Source: Symsagittifera roscoffensis (taxonomy: Eukaryota > Xenacoelomorpha > Acoela > Convolutidae). Taken from it: DNA of 60,000 nucleotides. The notes beneath the pieces were generated by a model that saw nothing but the letters and a program-made list of their open reading frames with translations, did no database searches and had not been told where the DNA came from. The stretch is from NCBI RefSeq assembly GCF_963678635.1, contig NC_087063.1, positions 68,490,727-68,550,726 on the forward strand, written 5' to 3'. Position 1 is the stretch's first letter; the number at the start of each line of letters is the position of its first letter. This document shows, in pieces, positions 44,008 to 57,106 of this stretch. The translations under genes and the position numbers were made by a program.

Positions 44008-47000
44008 GTAAGTATTTTTCAATTCAACTGGACACATTCAAATCACTTTTCGACGACATAGTCACAATTTTTTTTTTCAATTTTCCTTTGGAATCCAAAT
44101 TACAACCAACAAAATATGATACCAAAATTGACTCCCAACGAGTTTCCCTTGAGTTACTTAAAACTGGGATGAAAAACGCACCCTGAGTCATAGCTTATGC
44201 CAGCACCATTTAGGAGAAGGGGAATTTCCACCTGTGAAACAAAAGTTTTGCGGCTCAAACCAAAAAAATCCTCGGTGCCTATGGTAAAACATAATTTCCC
44301 AGACCAGAAAAAAAAACACGTTTGGCATTATTCGCTTCGATCTTCTAATACAGCCCGGTTCGAACTTCTAACTTTTCTTCGACAATTTTTTGTTCTAAGC
44401 AATTACCACCCAGAAGAACCACCGAAGAAGCCTAAGTGATTATTTTAATGAACCTGTATTTTCGTCTATTTATATATTTAACTGCGTTTACCATACTAGT
44501 TAAAAGTAGAAAGCAAACTCCTTTTTAGTGCACAAATACGGTGGCTTTTACCCTCAATAATCCTTGAAAGGTTTCGTTTTTTGATAAAACTCAGAATTAT
44601 TGTTCTTCGTCCGTTGTTATTTTCGACAATTTATACATATTTTATGCTCTTTAAAGATTTTTTAGATGTCATCGCTTAATAAAAGTTAAACAACTCACAT
44701 TTAGTTATAATACGACAACCTCAGATAATGTCACAAGAGTGCTCCTATTAGGACAAAACTCGGAATGTTCCGAGTGCCTTTCAACGTCAACGCCAAAATT
44801 TTTCAATTTAAAAATATGTCGAAAAATGTGCAAAAAATCATTGAAAAAGTTTAGAATTTTTAGTTTCTTCAAAAGTTTTACCCCTAACACGCCATATTAC
44901 CTTCTAGGTGACATACATTGCATCTACATTGCAAAATTTAAAACAAGTTGTTTGGTTCATCTCAATTTGGAATCGTTTAATTTGCCACATACACTTTAAT
45001 AAGACAAAATGTGTCGCGTGTTAGTTATATAAATTTGAGTAGAGTATTCAAAAGTAGTCTCAAATAAAATACCCCTTAGTTTGAGAACACATGGTCATAC
45101 ATTATTATTTTCTTGATTTTGAGCTTTTTACATCAATATCCGGCTGATACTATGATAAAAATCATGCAAAAGTGGCCACTAAAAAATCATAATTCTTTCG
45201 GATAAATAAAATTTCCAAGCAAAAACGATCCGCTGCATTCTTAGAAAAAAATTTCTCGAGAAAAAAATTTCTTACAATCAACTAATTTCCGCTCAAAAAT
45301 ATTTTGTTTAATTGTGAGCAATCGTGAGCTGTTCTATTTTTGGGGAATTTCTCTTAGGCAGTAATGAAACTTGCGAAATAGTCAAACTTTAACCAACGAC
45401 TCGCATGCGAGTTTGTTTCATACGAGAGTAACACATAAGTTTTTCAGATACGGAAGCAATTTTAGTTTAAGGGAAACGACAAAAGCAACTACGATACTAC
45501 AATGTTTTATCGGTGAAACAAGGTTTGGATATGGTTGCACATAGCCTGCTGAAAAATCATTGCACATCGACGCATTTCCTGCAGACAAAGAACATAATTG
45601 TGCTGACTTTTCAAAGCACAGGTTTTTTTTTAATTTGCAAGGTGCAAGGCTTTTTTTTAATTTTTGTTTTTGCAGTTTTTTCAGTTAAGTTTCAAATTTT
45701 ACACAAGTCATATCTTATAAGTAGTTATGCCCTGATTTCAACATTAAAAAGATGTTTCACTGCCTATTATTTTTTGGTTATTTATGTGCGTTTGAAAATG
45801 GCCTAATCGTCTAATTTTTGACAATAAACGCAGGAAAAATATTGTGCTTTAAAAGCGTCAGCAGTGATTTACTCTGGCCGAAAAACCTTCCAATTTGAAT
45901 TGAGGCAAGCTATTTGGACTTGATATTACGTTGCTAGACGTGTATTACCTCACTTTTCACTTTCCATAGCAAGTCAGAGGGGAGATTTTTCATATTAACT
46001 TTTAATTTTTTGCTACGTCTGTTTTTTGCCATTTCTTGACTGTTTTTGCTATAGCGTTTGATTGGCCAATCCTCAATCTACATATCTTGAATATAAATCT
46101 ATACTTCTCAATTTATGATTCTCACTTTGCTGGTTAAAACGATGTGAAAATGCAATTTCAAGCATTGATTTCTCAATCTGTCGATCTGATCATGAAATTT
46201 CAAAGTAAGTAGAAACTCTAAAACTCTCCTCAATTTCTCAACAGAGCAAGGAAATTGAGGTACACTTAAGCTATCTCTGGTGTAAAAAAATAAATAAACA
46301 TACGTCTAAAAATACTTTTCAACTGAAGTGTTTTCAAAAAGTCTTAAAAATTATACATTTTTGATTCAATTGTGATTGAATTTCAAAACTCAATACCGGC
46401 ACATTTTATTTTCATAAATTTTTAGTGGAGTTTTCAAAATCCATAACATTTCCCAAAAATACATTGACTAAATTAGCATCTGAACAACCAAGACTTTTGT
46501 CCGAAGAGCTTTGAATTGAACTAAATAAGTTTAAAAAAATAATTAAAAGAAATTAAATTATTTTGTTTTAATTTCTTAATTAAAAGAATTTACTATTTTT
46601 TCATATTTTTTGACTTATGCAGATAAATTTAGAAAAGCAAGTTGTGTAGTTAGGGTCGAAGGAACTTGATTAAACAAAATTTCAGTTTGTAGTTCTAAAG
46701 ATTCATTTAGTTCGTTTTTTAAAAAATATATTTTTAATCATGATTTTGAATTTTGATCTAGTGTAACATACTTTAGGTTGATGTAAATTATACATATGAA
46801 CAAATATGTGTGTATTGTATTTATTGTATATATTGTTTCTTTAAATTTAAAATTTTGTATAAAGGCTTTATTTGGCTGCAAAAAGGTCTGGTAAAACCTT
46901 TTAAATAAATAATAATAAATTTATTGGCCCACTATTACCAATAAATTAACGAGATTCACTAGAAAACAAAATTACTGAAAAAAAAACTAAAGTCAAAACA

Positions 47001-47439
47001 TGCAAACAAAAAGTAGGGACGATTGTTGTTTTCTAGGCGAAATAAAGGATTTGAGCAATCTTTTTTTAAAATCAATCTGAAATTTTTAATCTTTAAATCT
47101 AATTGTAAAAATCCGGAAACAAAAATGATAGAAGTTATGTCCAAAACAGTTTTTGTAGATCAAAATAAGAACTTTTGAAAATAGTTTGGCTTTCAGTTTC
47201 CCAAATATTCAATTATATTCCCAAAAATTCAGTTTCTCAAATATTTACAACTATTCAGCAACTGGTAACTTTTTTAACCAAAATCTTGGGAATTATTTTT
47301 GACATGCATACATTTTACCCCCTAAAACAAAATTTTAATCAAGCGAACTAAAACGCAACGTCGCGATTACACTTTTAGCCGGAAACTTTGCAATACAGGA
47401 GCTTACATACAAAAAGTGGGTCCTTACCACAGAGCTTCA
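44008..47439 (+). other. Intron of the lectin gene, no exon seen
   Basis: About 44735-45050 is a copy of the dispersed repeat with the tcggaatgttcc landmark. The rest is AT-rich with long T and A runs. Open frames at 44197 and 45513 lack domain or splice support. Confidence 0.5.
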
Positions 47440-49330
47440 CAAAAGTGTTCACAGGGTGTTTCTTGGGTCTAAATAGGAGATAAGTAATATATAATAGGGA
47501 TAATAATCTATTAATAGTCGTCAATGAATAGTACTATACCCTCCTTTGCACCAAAATATCCGAATTAAGACCCTTAACTCGGAAATTTGTAATCGATGGA
47601 GGGTACAATCGGACCGCGCCAATCGTGCCCCCCACCACTTAAGTTTTAATGAAACAGTACCCGAACGATACTAAAATTGCTTCAACGATACCCAACAGTC
47701 GTTGCGGATGTTGTCCTTGATGTCCCTGTTGAGTGTGGAACACGCTGATCAGCTTGCCACTCTACCCTCCGGCCATCGGCAAAATCACCATTAACGTGCT
47801 TAAACACTCAAATTACACTCGAGGGAGGGTATCCAACCCTTCACCAAAACACACAATCTTTCTATCAGAAACGATATAAATCAATCTGAAACAACAACAA
47901 ATAGGAAGGTCAGATCACATCTCGTCCGGAAATAACATATAAACTGTCACTTTATGTTTTTTACTGTTTTTGGTCTTTTTTGGATTTTTTACTGTTTTTT
48001 GTACTTTTTTGTTTTTAAATAATTATGTTTTTGGCTTTTTCTTGGTTATACACTGTTTTTGTTTGGTTTTACGCTTTCTCTTTAGTTGTTTTTGGTCCCG
48101 GGACCTCGGGACAAGCGGGTTCATGACTTCCCACCTAACCCTCCGGCCCCCGGAATTTTCGGTGTTAACTAAGTTAAAAAGCTAAATTGTACTAGACGGA
48201 GGGTACGCACCTTCCCCCTAGTACAATAACGGTCATTAAGACCTCTAACTCGGGCATACGCCCGGAGCGGAGGGTTCGTCGCTGAAACGCTTGCTGATCA
48301 TGATGGTTTCATGCCTTTAACAGGCCCACCCAGGAGCGCCATAAAAACGTCTATGTAACATTCGCCCAAATATCACACAGTGACGGAGCGTAGAAAAAGT
48401 ACCTATTAACGACTGGCAGGCGTCAGTTACCTTAATTCTACTCGTTTTTCACCGTCTCGACCTTGCCAGTTGATTTTCTGGTCTGTCTAGGGCAAAGTAA
48501 AAAGTTACCATTTTTAGGCCATCAGTCAAACGACTTTTGATCAGCTTTCGTTTGCATGCGAACACAACCACATAGCTGAATCTCGGATCCTCAGACTACG
48601 TGATTGTCATTAAAAACACGGCTCGAACAACCTATTTTTACATGTTTTTGTGTGACGGTTCTATATTAAATCTATTGGAGATGGATTGACCCTTTCCTTT
48701 TTCTATCTACTCATGCTCTGAAATATTAAATAATAACGGTGTTAATTAAGATCTAGGACATTACAGCAGCTGTTATAGTCAGTTTTCACAGTCCCTTCAC
48801 ATATAACAGTCTCTGGGGGACCAAGCCTCCGCTCCCGTGATTTTCTTGAGATAACAATCTTATCTCCTATATTTCGTGTCCCGGGAGGGTTCCGTGGTAT
48901 TTCTCTTCCCCCCACTGAAGCCTCCGTCTCCACAAATATCTGTCGCTAAGGTCCTTATCGTGTGTTTTTGCCACGATAAGAGGCTCCGTGTTTTTCTGTC
49001 TCTGATACAACTGTTCTTCACAATCTCTATCGTGGTTCTGATTTTCGTCTTTTTTATTCAAAATGGCCGTCTTTTTTCTATTTCTCAGAAATGTTCTTCT
49101 TCCAATCGAAATTTTAAAAATAAAAATTCTAGAACATTCTGACCCTCCGTCGCAACACTTTTTTGTTCATAAGGCCTTTAGTCACTTTTTTTTCTGTCGC
49201 GGGAAGGTTATGCTGTGTCATCTGGCAGAATGGCACAGAGCCTCACTTAAAGACCCGCTCCTGGCTACCGTACACTTCTGGTACTATTTTACGTCAAGCT
49301 TTTTAGGTTGACTGCCAGACACCTAACAAT
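47440..49330. repeat. GC-richer unclassified block with ggagggta / accctcc motifs
   Basis: Differs in composition from its flanks. The octamer-like motif accctcc or its complement occurs about eight times in both directions: near 47538, 47599, 47763, 47824, 48137, 48197, 48281 and 49140. Phrases such as acccttaactcgg and acctctaactcgggcatac recur. Short frames on the minus strand (IGDKIVISRKSRERRLGPPE near 48850) might come from a degraded transposon. No terminal repeats recognised. Confidence 0.5.
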
Positions 49331-50083
49331 TTTTTCTAAAGCCACTTCTGATCCAATACACACTAAATGGTTCTGAGCACTCGAGCAGCGCATCGAAAAA
49401 GATGGTTTTTATCAAAACCTATGAAAATTGTACTAACACGTTATTAAATCATGAAACACGTTATTTTAACTTGTTTTTCTTGTAGAAGACTGCGATATAG
49501 AAAATTTTGGCAAAAAGTTTTTATATAAGTGTTTTGGAAATTTTTATTTTCAAAAATTTTAGAGAAGTTTTTAAAATCTATAGCGTTTGTTTTCCAAAAA
49601 GACGTCGACTAAAATAAAATCTGAACAACCATGAGTTTTGTTCTAAATGAGCTTTGAAAAGAAAAAAGATAGCTAAAGAGGTAACAAAAACTTAAATCAA
49701 AACAACTTAAGAAAATGCGTAATAATTTTTGACTTGGGAAGATAACTTTTTAGTATGGTAGTTCTAAATATTCGACTAGTTCAATATTTTTGAATTTGTT
49801 TAATCATGATTTGGAAATTTAGCTCCAGTTTTACATACTTATTTAAAACAAGCCAAAAAAACTTTTGTTCAAAATAGGCCAAAAACGACGTTTTAGGGCC
49901 CTGTTTAAAGATAGAGGAATTTCTGGAAGGCTGTTTCAGATCGCGCAAGAAAAGTTTGACGCTGAAACTGTTCACAGAAAAGAGCAACTTAATTGAAAAA
50001 GTGCCTCGTAATTTAACACAACCTGGCGTCGTGTAAACACTCGGTGACTTGACTTCATGACATTTATATTTTCTATTCTTCAG
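49331..50083 (+). other. Intron of the lectin gene, right end
   Basis: AT-rich, nothing recognised until the acceptor ttctattcttcag at 50083. Confidence 0.55.
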
Positions 50084-50183
50084 GGAACCGGGCCAAGAAT
50101 GCATTACAATGAGCTCTGCAACTGGCTTTCTTTTCAATCGCCACTGTGCATACACTTACAAGTACGTCTGTCTCGTCAACTAG
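50084..50183 (+). CDS. C-type lectin-like domain, last exon with stop
   Basis: Joined to the previous exon as ATG GAA CCG, it reads EPGQECITMSSATGFLFNRH then CAYTYKYVC, the second half of a CTLD with its last cysteines, then LVN and a TAG at 50181-50183. The protein therefore ends with the lectin domain. A GTACGT inside (50162) looks like a donor, but using it would remove the final cysteine and no matching downstream frame exists, so I prefer the stop. Confidence 0.78.
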
Positions 50184-50526
50184 TCCTCTCCAAGCTCAAG
50201 GAAATGCCTTTGGGGCCAGAAGGAAATACAAAAACAAAAGTCTACGGAAGCTCTACTCAAGTCGTTCCTTTTTGAACATTTTTGAAATTTATTGAAAATT
50301 TTCATGGAAATTTCCGATCCAAACACTTGCCGACCAGCAATTTTGCGCGTGTAATAATTTTTGAATTTGTGTCATAGTGACTAAGCAACGTCTTAACTAC
50401 AGGTGGCTTCTAAGATTTCTCAACCGACCAAATGCAGTTTGAATTGAGACCAGTGATTTTTTGATACTGATTAACTGCTGCTAGCCATCAGGATAAAATT
50501 AGAATCGATACGAGAAAGCACTAATT
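50184..50526 (+). other. 3' flank of the lectin gene
   Basis: Probably includes the 3' UTR; no canonical AATAAA identified in this stretch. Confidence 0.4.
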
Positions 50527-50790
50527 TTCATTGCAGACTTTAGGGAATTCAACAGTCGCCATTCTCGAAAGTCCGGACCCCTCGCCATCCAAAATTCCAA
50601 AGTGTCCTCAGTTTGGTACTTTTTATTGGCAATCTTGGTCAAACAAACCTGAATTTTTTACAAAAGCGAAATCGGCCCATTTTAACACGGCCCATTTTAA
50701 TTTTCCCCATAAACAATCGTCTTGCAATAATCCCCACAAACAATCGTGTTGCAATAATTTGCCTGTGGTGCTAAGATTTCTCATTTAAAT
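50527..50790 (+). other. Open frame after an acceptor-like site, with two 27 bp repeats
   Basis: After ttttcattgcag (50536) a frame of about 80 codons runs LGNSTVAILESPDPSPSKIP, then CPQFGTFYWQSW, to a stop near 50788. The phase fits no donor in the preceding exon except a poor one, and there is no known domain. Two 27 bp units (50705-50731, 50732-50758; aaacaatcgt...ttgcaataat) lie in its second half. Confidence 0.35.
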
Positions 50791-52282
50791 GCATTACTTT
50801 AGGCTTTTCATTGAGTCTTTTTTGACGTTTCCAAAAAAAAAATTAATTTTTATATAAAAAAAACCAATGAATAGTTTAAAAACTCAACACACCCCTCCAC
50901 AGAACCCTAACCGCATAATAAAATATCCGCATAATGATTTGTATACAAAAGTGTAATCATTTTACTCGTTTACCTATTGTAGTTAGCTGTTTTCGCGGTT
51001 GTTGCCATTGATTTTGGTAATCTATTTGTAAGAAATATAAGTTTCGGTTTGAGTGATTTTAAAAAAAAACGTTTCACCTTGAGATGATGTTTTTGCTTTG
51101 TTTATTTTTTATTGCATGAAAGTGTTCAACCATCAACGGGTTTTAAGTTGTTCCCAACATTCTGTCCTAAATTACTCTTTCAATTCATTCAAATATTTGA
51201 ATTTTGACCGCGTGCATAACTTTCGGACATTCGGTGCTTCGGCATTGAAACACTTTACAGGTTCGATATTTTTATAAACTCTCGCCGGAAAGATGTTGCA
51301 GATCAATTTCCCGCCTCAATTTAGCGTTTAAATAATTTTAGCCACGCGATAATTGATCGAACAAACATTAGACAGACGACCGTTGCGCCGAGTAAAAATG
51401 ATGAAGTGAGAAGCTGAGCAAAAAAAAATTTGAAACTCGCAATTAATAAGTCACCTTCAGCGTGAAAGTATAATTTTCTGATCAAAAAAATACCGCAATA
51501 TCAATCTATTATGCCGATTTAACATATGCCGAAATTGAAAAACGAAATTTTACAAAACTGAGTAGAAAAATGCTACAAACAAGACTTGAAAAAAAATAAT
51601 AAGTTTAAAATGGAAGGGGAAACAAAATTTCAAATATTATCAAAATATCACTGGCCTAAATATTATCACTAGCCTTCCAACTGACTCCAGGAAGTGAGAT
51701 TTAGTCGAGGCCTGCAGGGTTTGATCTGTGAACAAAGCAGGGAGAAAAAAATCTAGTACCCGCCTGCAGTACATTTGCTCGCTCTAGTGCAGACAAGTAA
51801 CAAAAGAAATAGAAATGAGATCATGCATCCAAATTTGAAGATTTTAATTAATCGATTTTTATTTATATTTGAAACAAAAAAAGACATATGTGGAGAATGC
51901 GTTAAAATAAACGCAACATTCCAATGTTATATTTATTGCAAAGACAATGAATAATTTTCATCCCTCAAGCTTGCTAAAAACGAAAAAAATATATATGCCA
52001 GGAGGCGCAAAAATGGTAAATTTAATTGCAAATGTGAAGAATACGATGAAAAATGTGCAATTAGCACCGAAAATTTCGTGTTATTTTTTGTACTTGTTTT
52101 GATGGCACAAATTCTTAGAGAGTAAATTAAACTAGGCATAACTAAGTAAATTTTTCTTCGAGAAACGGATGACAAAGTTGAAGAAAATCGTTTATTCAAG
52201 TTTTTCAAATTTTCTTTGCACATCTATTTTTTTAAAAAAATTTTAAAACCTTTTACTACCAAAGGAGGGCTATACGGAGCAT
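50791..52282. other. AT-rich, no gene seen
   Basis: No exon. A faint tRNA-like stretch at 51750-51810 was rejected. Ends at the target duplication of the hAT-type element. Confidence 0.5.
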
Positions 52283-52670
52283 CAGACTTGTTAACGGGCC
52301 GCCATAATTGAGGCCCGGCCCGGCCCGAAATAATTCAAGTCGAGCCCGTTCGCGGCCCGATAAACAGGGAATTTATTAAATATCGGCCCGTTGGTGCTTT
52401 TTTGCGGCCCGTATGCTGCTTTTTTGGTAAAAAACAAATTTGTTTCAAAAGAATTTTAATTAATTGTTTTACTTATTTATAAAGACCTTTTTTAAAAGCC
52501 ATGGAAACCATTTCAATTGCCTCAACGGTTGTAGGCGAAAGTTTTGCCCGTCTTTCGGATACCGTCAGAACGCAATCAGAGTTAATTGGTTAGTCAATAA
52601 AAGTAAGGCCCGTTGGGGCCCGTTGACAAAAGTGAAAACCTCGGCCCGGCCCGGCCCGTTGACAAGTATG
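52283..52670. mobile_element. Short non-autonomous hAT-type DNA transposon
   Basis: 388 bp. Left end CAGACTTGTTAACGGGCC and the inverse of the right end CATACTTGTCAACGGGCC form 18 bp terminal inverted repeats (two mismatches). The flanks are an 8 bp duplication with one mismatch: cggagcat (52275-52282) and cgaagcat (52671-52678). Both ends carry repeated ggcccggcccgg, a subterminal pattern seen in many hAT elements. No transposase, so it depends on an autonomous relative. Confidence 0.85.
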
Positions 52671-52678
52671 CGAAGCAT

Positions 52679-53479
52679 AGATCAAAATCAGTGTTCTGGG
52701 AGTAGAACTAATTTTTTCAAATCTTTACACTTTTTTAAACACCTGCTTTGCTTTACTCGCTTGGAAATGTACTAAAAACGCAATAAGTGGTTTTTCTAGA
52801 AAGAAAAATTTGTGGACATTTTTAATGCAGTTTGAGTCAGGACCTTTTTATGACATTTATAAATAATTTTGTTCAAGTTGCAATTTAATTATTCTCAAAT
52901 AGTTGTGGCAACGACACTTCGATGGATTATAACCTTTGGGCTATGCCAATATCAGATATTAAGTTTAATAATTTGAGTCGCATATGGAATTATTGAGACC
53001 AATTAGGTGGCCTAAATTCAATGTTGAACTGATTTTAAAGGAGTGTTAACTCACCTTTAAGCTTTCAGAATCAAAGATGACTCGTCAAGACTCGCTTTAA
53101 AATCCCAAAATTATGGCAGCATTGGCCATTAGATGACCCCGAATTTGTTCGAAAGTAAAATATACTTATTCTATAAAGTTTTAACCGGGGGATTCTGTCG
53201 AAAACCATTTTTAGATTACCGCAACTGTTTGAATTCAAAAAGACATCACAAACAGCTATCATTCGTTAGCGCAAGAACGATATTTCTTTAAAGCGGCACA
53301 ACCTTTTTCTAGGAGTGAAACTTCGAAGAAACGCGAAAAAATAAATACAACTGATGTTCAATCGACTATCCTTGTTTCCTCAACAAGCTGTTTAGAAAAT
53401 TAAAAAACAAAAATAACAAAAATCAAAAAAGTAAAGAAAAGTTCCTCTTTTTCAAATTGTGTTTTTTTTTGGTCATGGA
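52679..53479. other. AT-rich, no gene seen
   Basis: No exon or repeat boundary recognised. Confidence 0.45.
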
Positions 53480-56400
53480 AAATGAGAGGTTCTAGACAAC
53501 AATCTAAAATTTAGGCATAATCGACATTTAAGGTACAAAAAGTCAATTTCGACAAGTTTTCTTCAAAAAATTGAAAAAATTCAAATTTTTTTAAATTTGT
53601 TAAATAATTTTCTAATCCAAAAATTTCCGAAAACTCATTTTACCGGAGTGTAACTACGTTTCACGGCAAGTGGAAAAAAACTTTATCGCCAAGAAAGGAG
53701 TGATTAAAATAAAGTAAACTTTGTTCAGAATGGAGTTTTTACGGCCGACTTCATAGTTTTTTTATGGTCTCTTCGCTCAAAAGTAGACAAAAAAGTTGAT
53801 AATTTTTTTCGACTCTGAGAAAAAGCTTGAACACTTTTTCAATATCGTTCGAATCACAGCCACAAGGATTTTAATATGTTTAATAGGATATATTACACGA
53901 CTTTATTTAATGACTATTTGTGGTTCCAAATTTTGCGAGAAAACCAAGAATAGCCGGTTGCAGTGCAAGTAGCAGAGAAAGATCCGACCACGATAATTTA
54001 GAAAAAATCAACAATTTTTTCAATATGTGACGTATAATTTGTGGTAGAGGTAATTCGTAAATAGTCCGAACGAAAACCTATATTACGTTAAGTGGATAGC
54101 AAAAGTAAATTAGGGATATGTGAAAAAAATTCCTCGATGGATAGAAAGTTTTAGAAATCAAAAACCTTTTTAAAATATTTGCACAAACTTTCTGGATGTT
54201 TTTAAAACAAAAACGCTGAAAAAGGCTCTAAAGAAATTTCAAAAACTAATTTTATCGAGTAAAACTAAAATTTTACGTCTGTCTTAACTTGAATTATAAG
54301 AGTTCGACTATTATAAGCAATTTAAGACCTGGCTCAAAATTACACTGAAACTCAAAATTATCCGATTGTCGTTCGAATCGCTACTGGAAAATTAATGATA
54401 GGATACTTCACTTGACTGATTGCGATGATTATATGTGGTACATGATTTTCCATGGAAAACAAAAACTAAAGCACACCCGAAGACAAGTTTTGCTCCGAAG
54501 ACAAAAATTTGCGTGCGGCCCAATAAATTTGGTCAAAATAATATAGTAATTTATAATATTGGACTATAGTGTAGTTTTCGTGACCCTCACACTTTTAATT
54601 TTCGATAGTGGAGTTTGCCTTCCTTTCAACAAAAGAAATGAAGTGTTATTAGAGATAAACCAAAAGTCAACCGCGAAAAATAAAAATTGAGAAAGAACGA
54701 ATTTTAATACTTTTCCTGAAAAAAAAATCATCACGACCTATATAAGAGTCTTGAAGTCTTCTCTACGTTCAATGGCTCTAAAATTATTCTGCTTTACTGA
54801 AGTCATTCCATAAAACTGAACGTTAGATTTAATTACTAAAATTAATTGCTTAAATTTCAAAATATAAATTTTCGAGAGAATAAAATCAAATGTCAAATGC
54901 ATTTACCCTGTACATATCTTTGAAATAGTTGGTTCGCTCAGAATAAGCATAATTTTTTCTGAATGAGTTTTTTCAACCAGTCAGTTTTCCAATCCTTTAG
55001 CCTTTCCTGGTTTGACGCCACAACTAATTCGTCAAACTTGGCACTATTTCGAGGCAATGTATTTCTGTTCAGTCTACAACCGCATGATCTTTCGTATCTT
55101 CACTTGTTTATCTTAGGAGACATGTTTTCCTTTTCCTGCACTGTTGACATGACCCTCTGCAGGTCAAATATCTCCTGTTTGATCTTTAGTCTATAAATCT
55201 GGTGCATCAATTGACTCCGCTCCGATTCCTGCAACCAACGGCCACAATTAATCATATACAGTTGTTCGATAAAATCAATGATGTAAATGGTTTAAGCTCC
55301 TATCATGATGCGCATTTTAATAATATCTACATGACGGCAAACGAAACTCCCCGTGGTTGATACTTGATGCTATCGGGTGACTTTTTGCAGCACAAAAAAC
55401 GGATCTCTTTAACGCAAGTAAACAGAAATAAAAACAAATAAAAACAGGCTCTTTGAATTTTCAGAACAATTTATGATTGACACTTTTTTGATAAAACTAA
55501 CCAAACTCGAGAAAACTGGATCAATAGGTTAAAAGTATGTTTCGCTGGGAAATCTGATAATTAAATTCCATTTTCGAAATTAGAAGTCCTGGCCTTTACA
55601 CTTTCGCTGTTAGATAGTGGAGTTTGCCTTCCTTTTAACAAAAATGAACTGAACTTATAAAAAGATATCAAAAGTCAAACCGCGAAAAAGAAATTATCAC
55701 GACCTATATCATGTTCAAATTCGCTTTAAGGGTCACACTGTGGACAATTAAAAAAGTAGCACAGAATGTTCCGACCATAGTCTCAAAAATACGAAAAAAG
55801 TTTTTTTTTCAAATTAGTGTCGTTTCTTTCTGCGTGGTGTGAAAAAAGGATCGGAACAAAAATTAGAACTTACAGTCATAGTAAAACAGTCATAATAAAA
55901 CAGGCAAACTGAAAAATCAGTTTCTGTAGAAAAATAACTAGAAAAACAAAAAAAAATGGTTGAATAGGGCGCTTAATACTCCATAAACTAACTTTACTTG
56001 AATAAAACTCAATTTTCAAGGCTTAAACTAAGCATAAATAAGCTAATGTAAGACAGCTCACTCGCTCGGAATTAGACGAAAAAATCTAAAATGTGGTTCG
56101 AATCACGACTAAAAGGGTGAAGGGCTTTAACTTCGTATATCAGTCTAACCATTCCAATGATTATTTGTGCTACCTAATTTTGCGTAGAAAACAAAAGTAA
56201 AAATAGAACACACCCGAATACAAAGTGCCTTCACATTTTTCAATTGGTCGGAACAACAAATAGGGCCCTGCATTTCTTTGAATATCACAAATATTTTATG
56301 AGTAAAACTTTTTTTTGATATATTGACCTTATTAGAGAAAACTGGATCAATAAGTGTTTTTTATTGCTGTGGAAACCTTAAAATATAAATCCAATTTCGA

Positions 56401-56880
56401 GAAAAAATTGAGACATTTTTCCACGCCATTTGCACATTGATAAATGGAGAGCGAAATTAGCCTTCGATTTATCAAAACATAGCCAACTGACAGCTGGAAA
56501 AGAGTAATGAACGCAAGGAAACTGAAACAAAACTGACTTGTTTTTTCAAAAACCTTAAACTAAAATAGATGGCCTTAAAGCTCTTTGACTTTGTGGAACG
56601 ATTAACGATGGACACTTTTTTGTTGAAAATAACCCAATTTGAGAAAACTGGATCAATAGGCAAAACTTTTATTTCGCTGGAAAACCTGATAATTAATTTC
56701 CATTTTCGAAATAAGAAGTCGATCACGTTTTTCAAGACCTTTACACTTTGCTGTTCGATAGTGGATTTAGACTTTCTTTTAACAAAGGGAAAGAACTGAA
56801 CTTAAAAAGAAACCACAATTCAAACTGCGAAAAATCAAAATTGAGCGTGAGACCTATATAAGAGTACTCACTATGCTCAT
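53480..56880. repeat. Array of related dispersed repeats with a TATA-like end
   Basis: Two recurrent modules alternate. One (53840-53990, 54340-54480, 56080-56230; also 13.4 kb) has ttcgaatcacgac, atgattatttgtggtac and gaaaacaaaaactaaa. The other (54600-54760, 55600-55710, 56755-56870; also flanking the left retroelement) has gtttgccttcctttcaacaa, then aaccgcgaaaaa, and ends atcacgacctatataagag. A further shared block gagaaaactggatcaatag occurs at 55515, 56335 and 56640. The 54963-55196 and 56472-56735 frames have no support. Confidence 0.65.
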
Positions 56881-56971
56881 TACTCTTAATAAATTTGGAT
56901 GAAACTTAGAAAGAATAAAAAAAAAATGCGTTCATTAACACTTGACACGAGTACTGAAAAATGCTACTGAC

Positions 56972-57106
56972 CAAGTCCACGCCCAGCTCCTTGAGTGTCT
57001 TGTCGTTGAGTCTGGTGAGAGCGGCCCCGTTGACGTCATGGGCGAGGAAGACCTCCGCGTACTTGTCCGCCAGCCGTGACTCATACCTCTTCAGCCACTT
57101 CACTAC
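56972..57106 (-). CDS. SAM-domain gene, exon with SAM helices 1-4
   Basis: Acceptor tctcccttcag, donor GACTTG|GTCAGT, exactly 45 codons, phase 0 on both sides. VVKWLKRYESRLADKYAEVF, HDVNGAALTRLND and TLKELGV form the first four helices of a sterile alpha motif, a protein-protein or RNA-binding module. The fifth helix must be in the next exon at lower coordinates, which I could not find. GC-rich relative to introns. Confidence 0.82.

Noticed and set aside
44197-44439. Plus-strand frame rich in Lys and Arg in the lectin intron
   Set aside because: No splice sites, no domain, and composition like the surrounding DNA.
48742-49142. Overlapping frames on both strands at 48.7-49.1 kb
   Set aside because: GC-richer DNA gives several open frames at once; none shows a recognisable domain.
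51750-51810. Second tRNA-like stretch on the minus strand
   Set aside because: Weak A-box resemblance only, no B box at the right distance.
52464-52775. 103-codon frame overlapping the hAT-type element
   Set aside because: It crosses the transposon border and has no transposase motif.
56472-56799. Overlapping frames on both strands near 56.6 kb
   Set aside because: They lie in the dispersed repeat block also present at 55.5 kb, where the frames are not kept.
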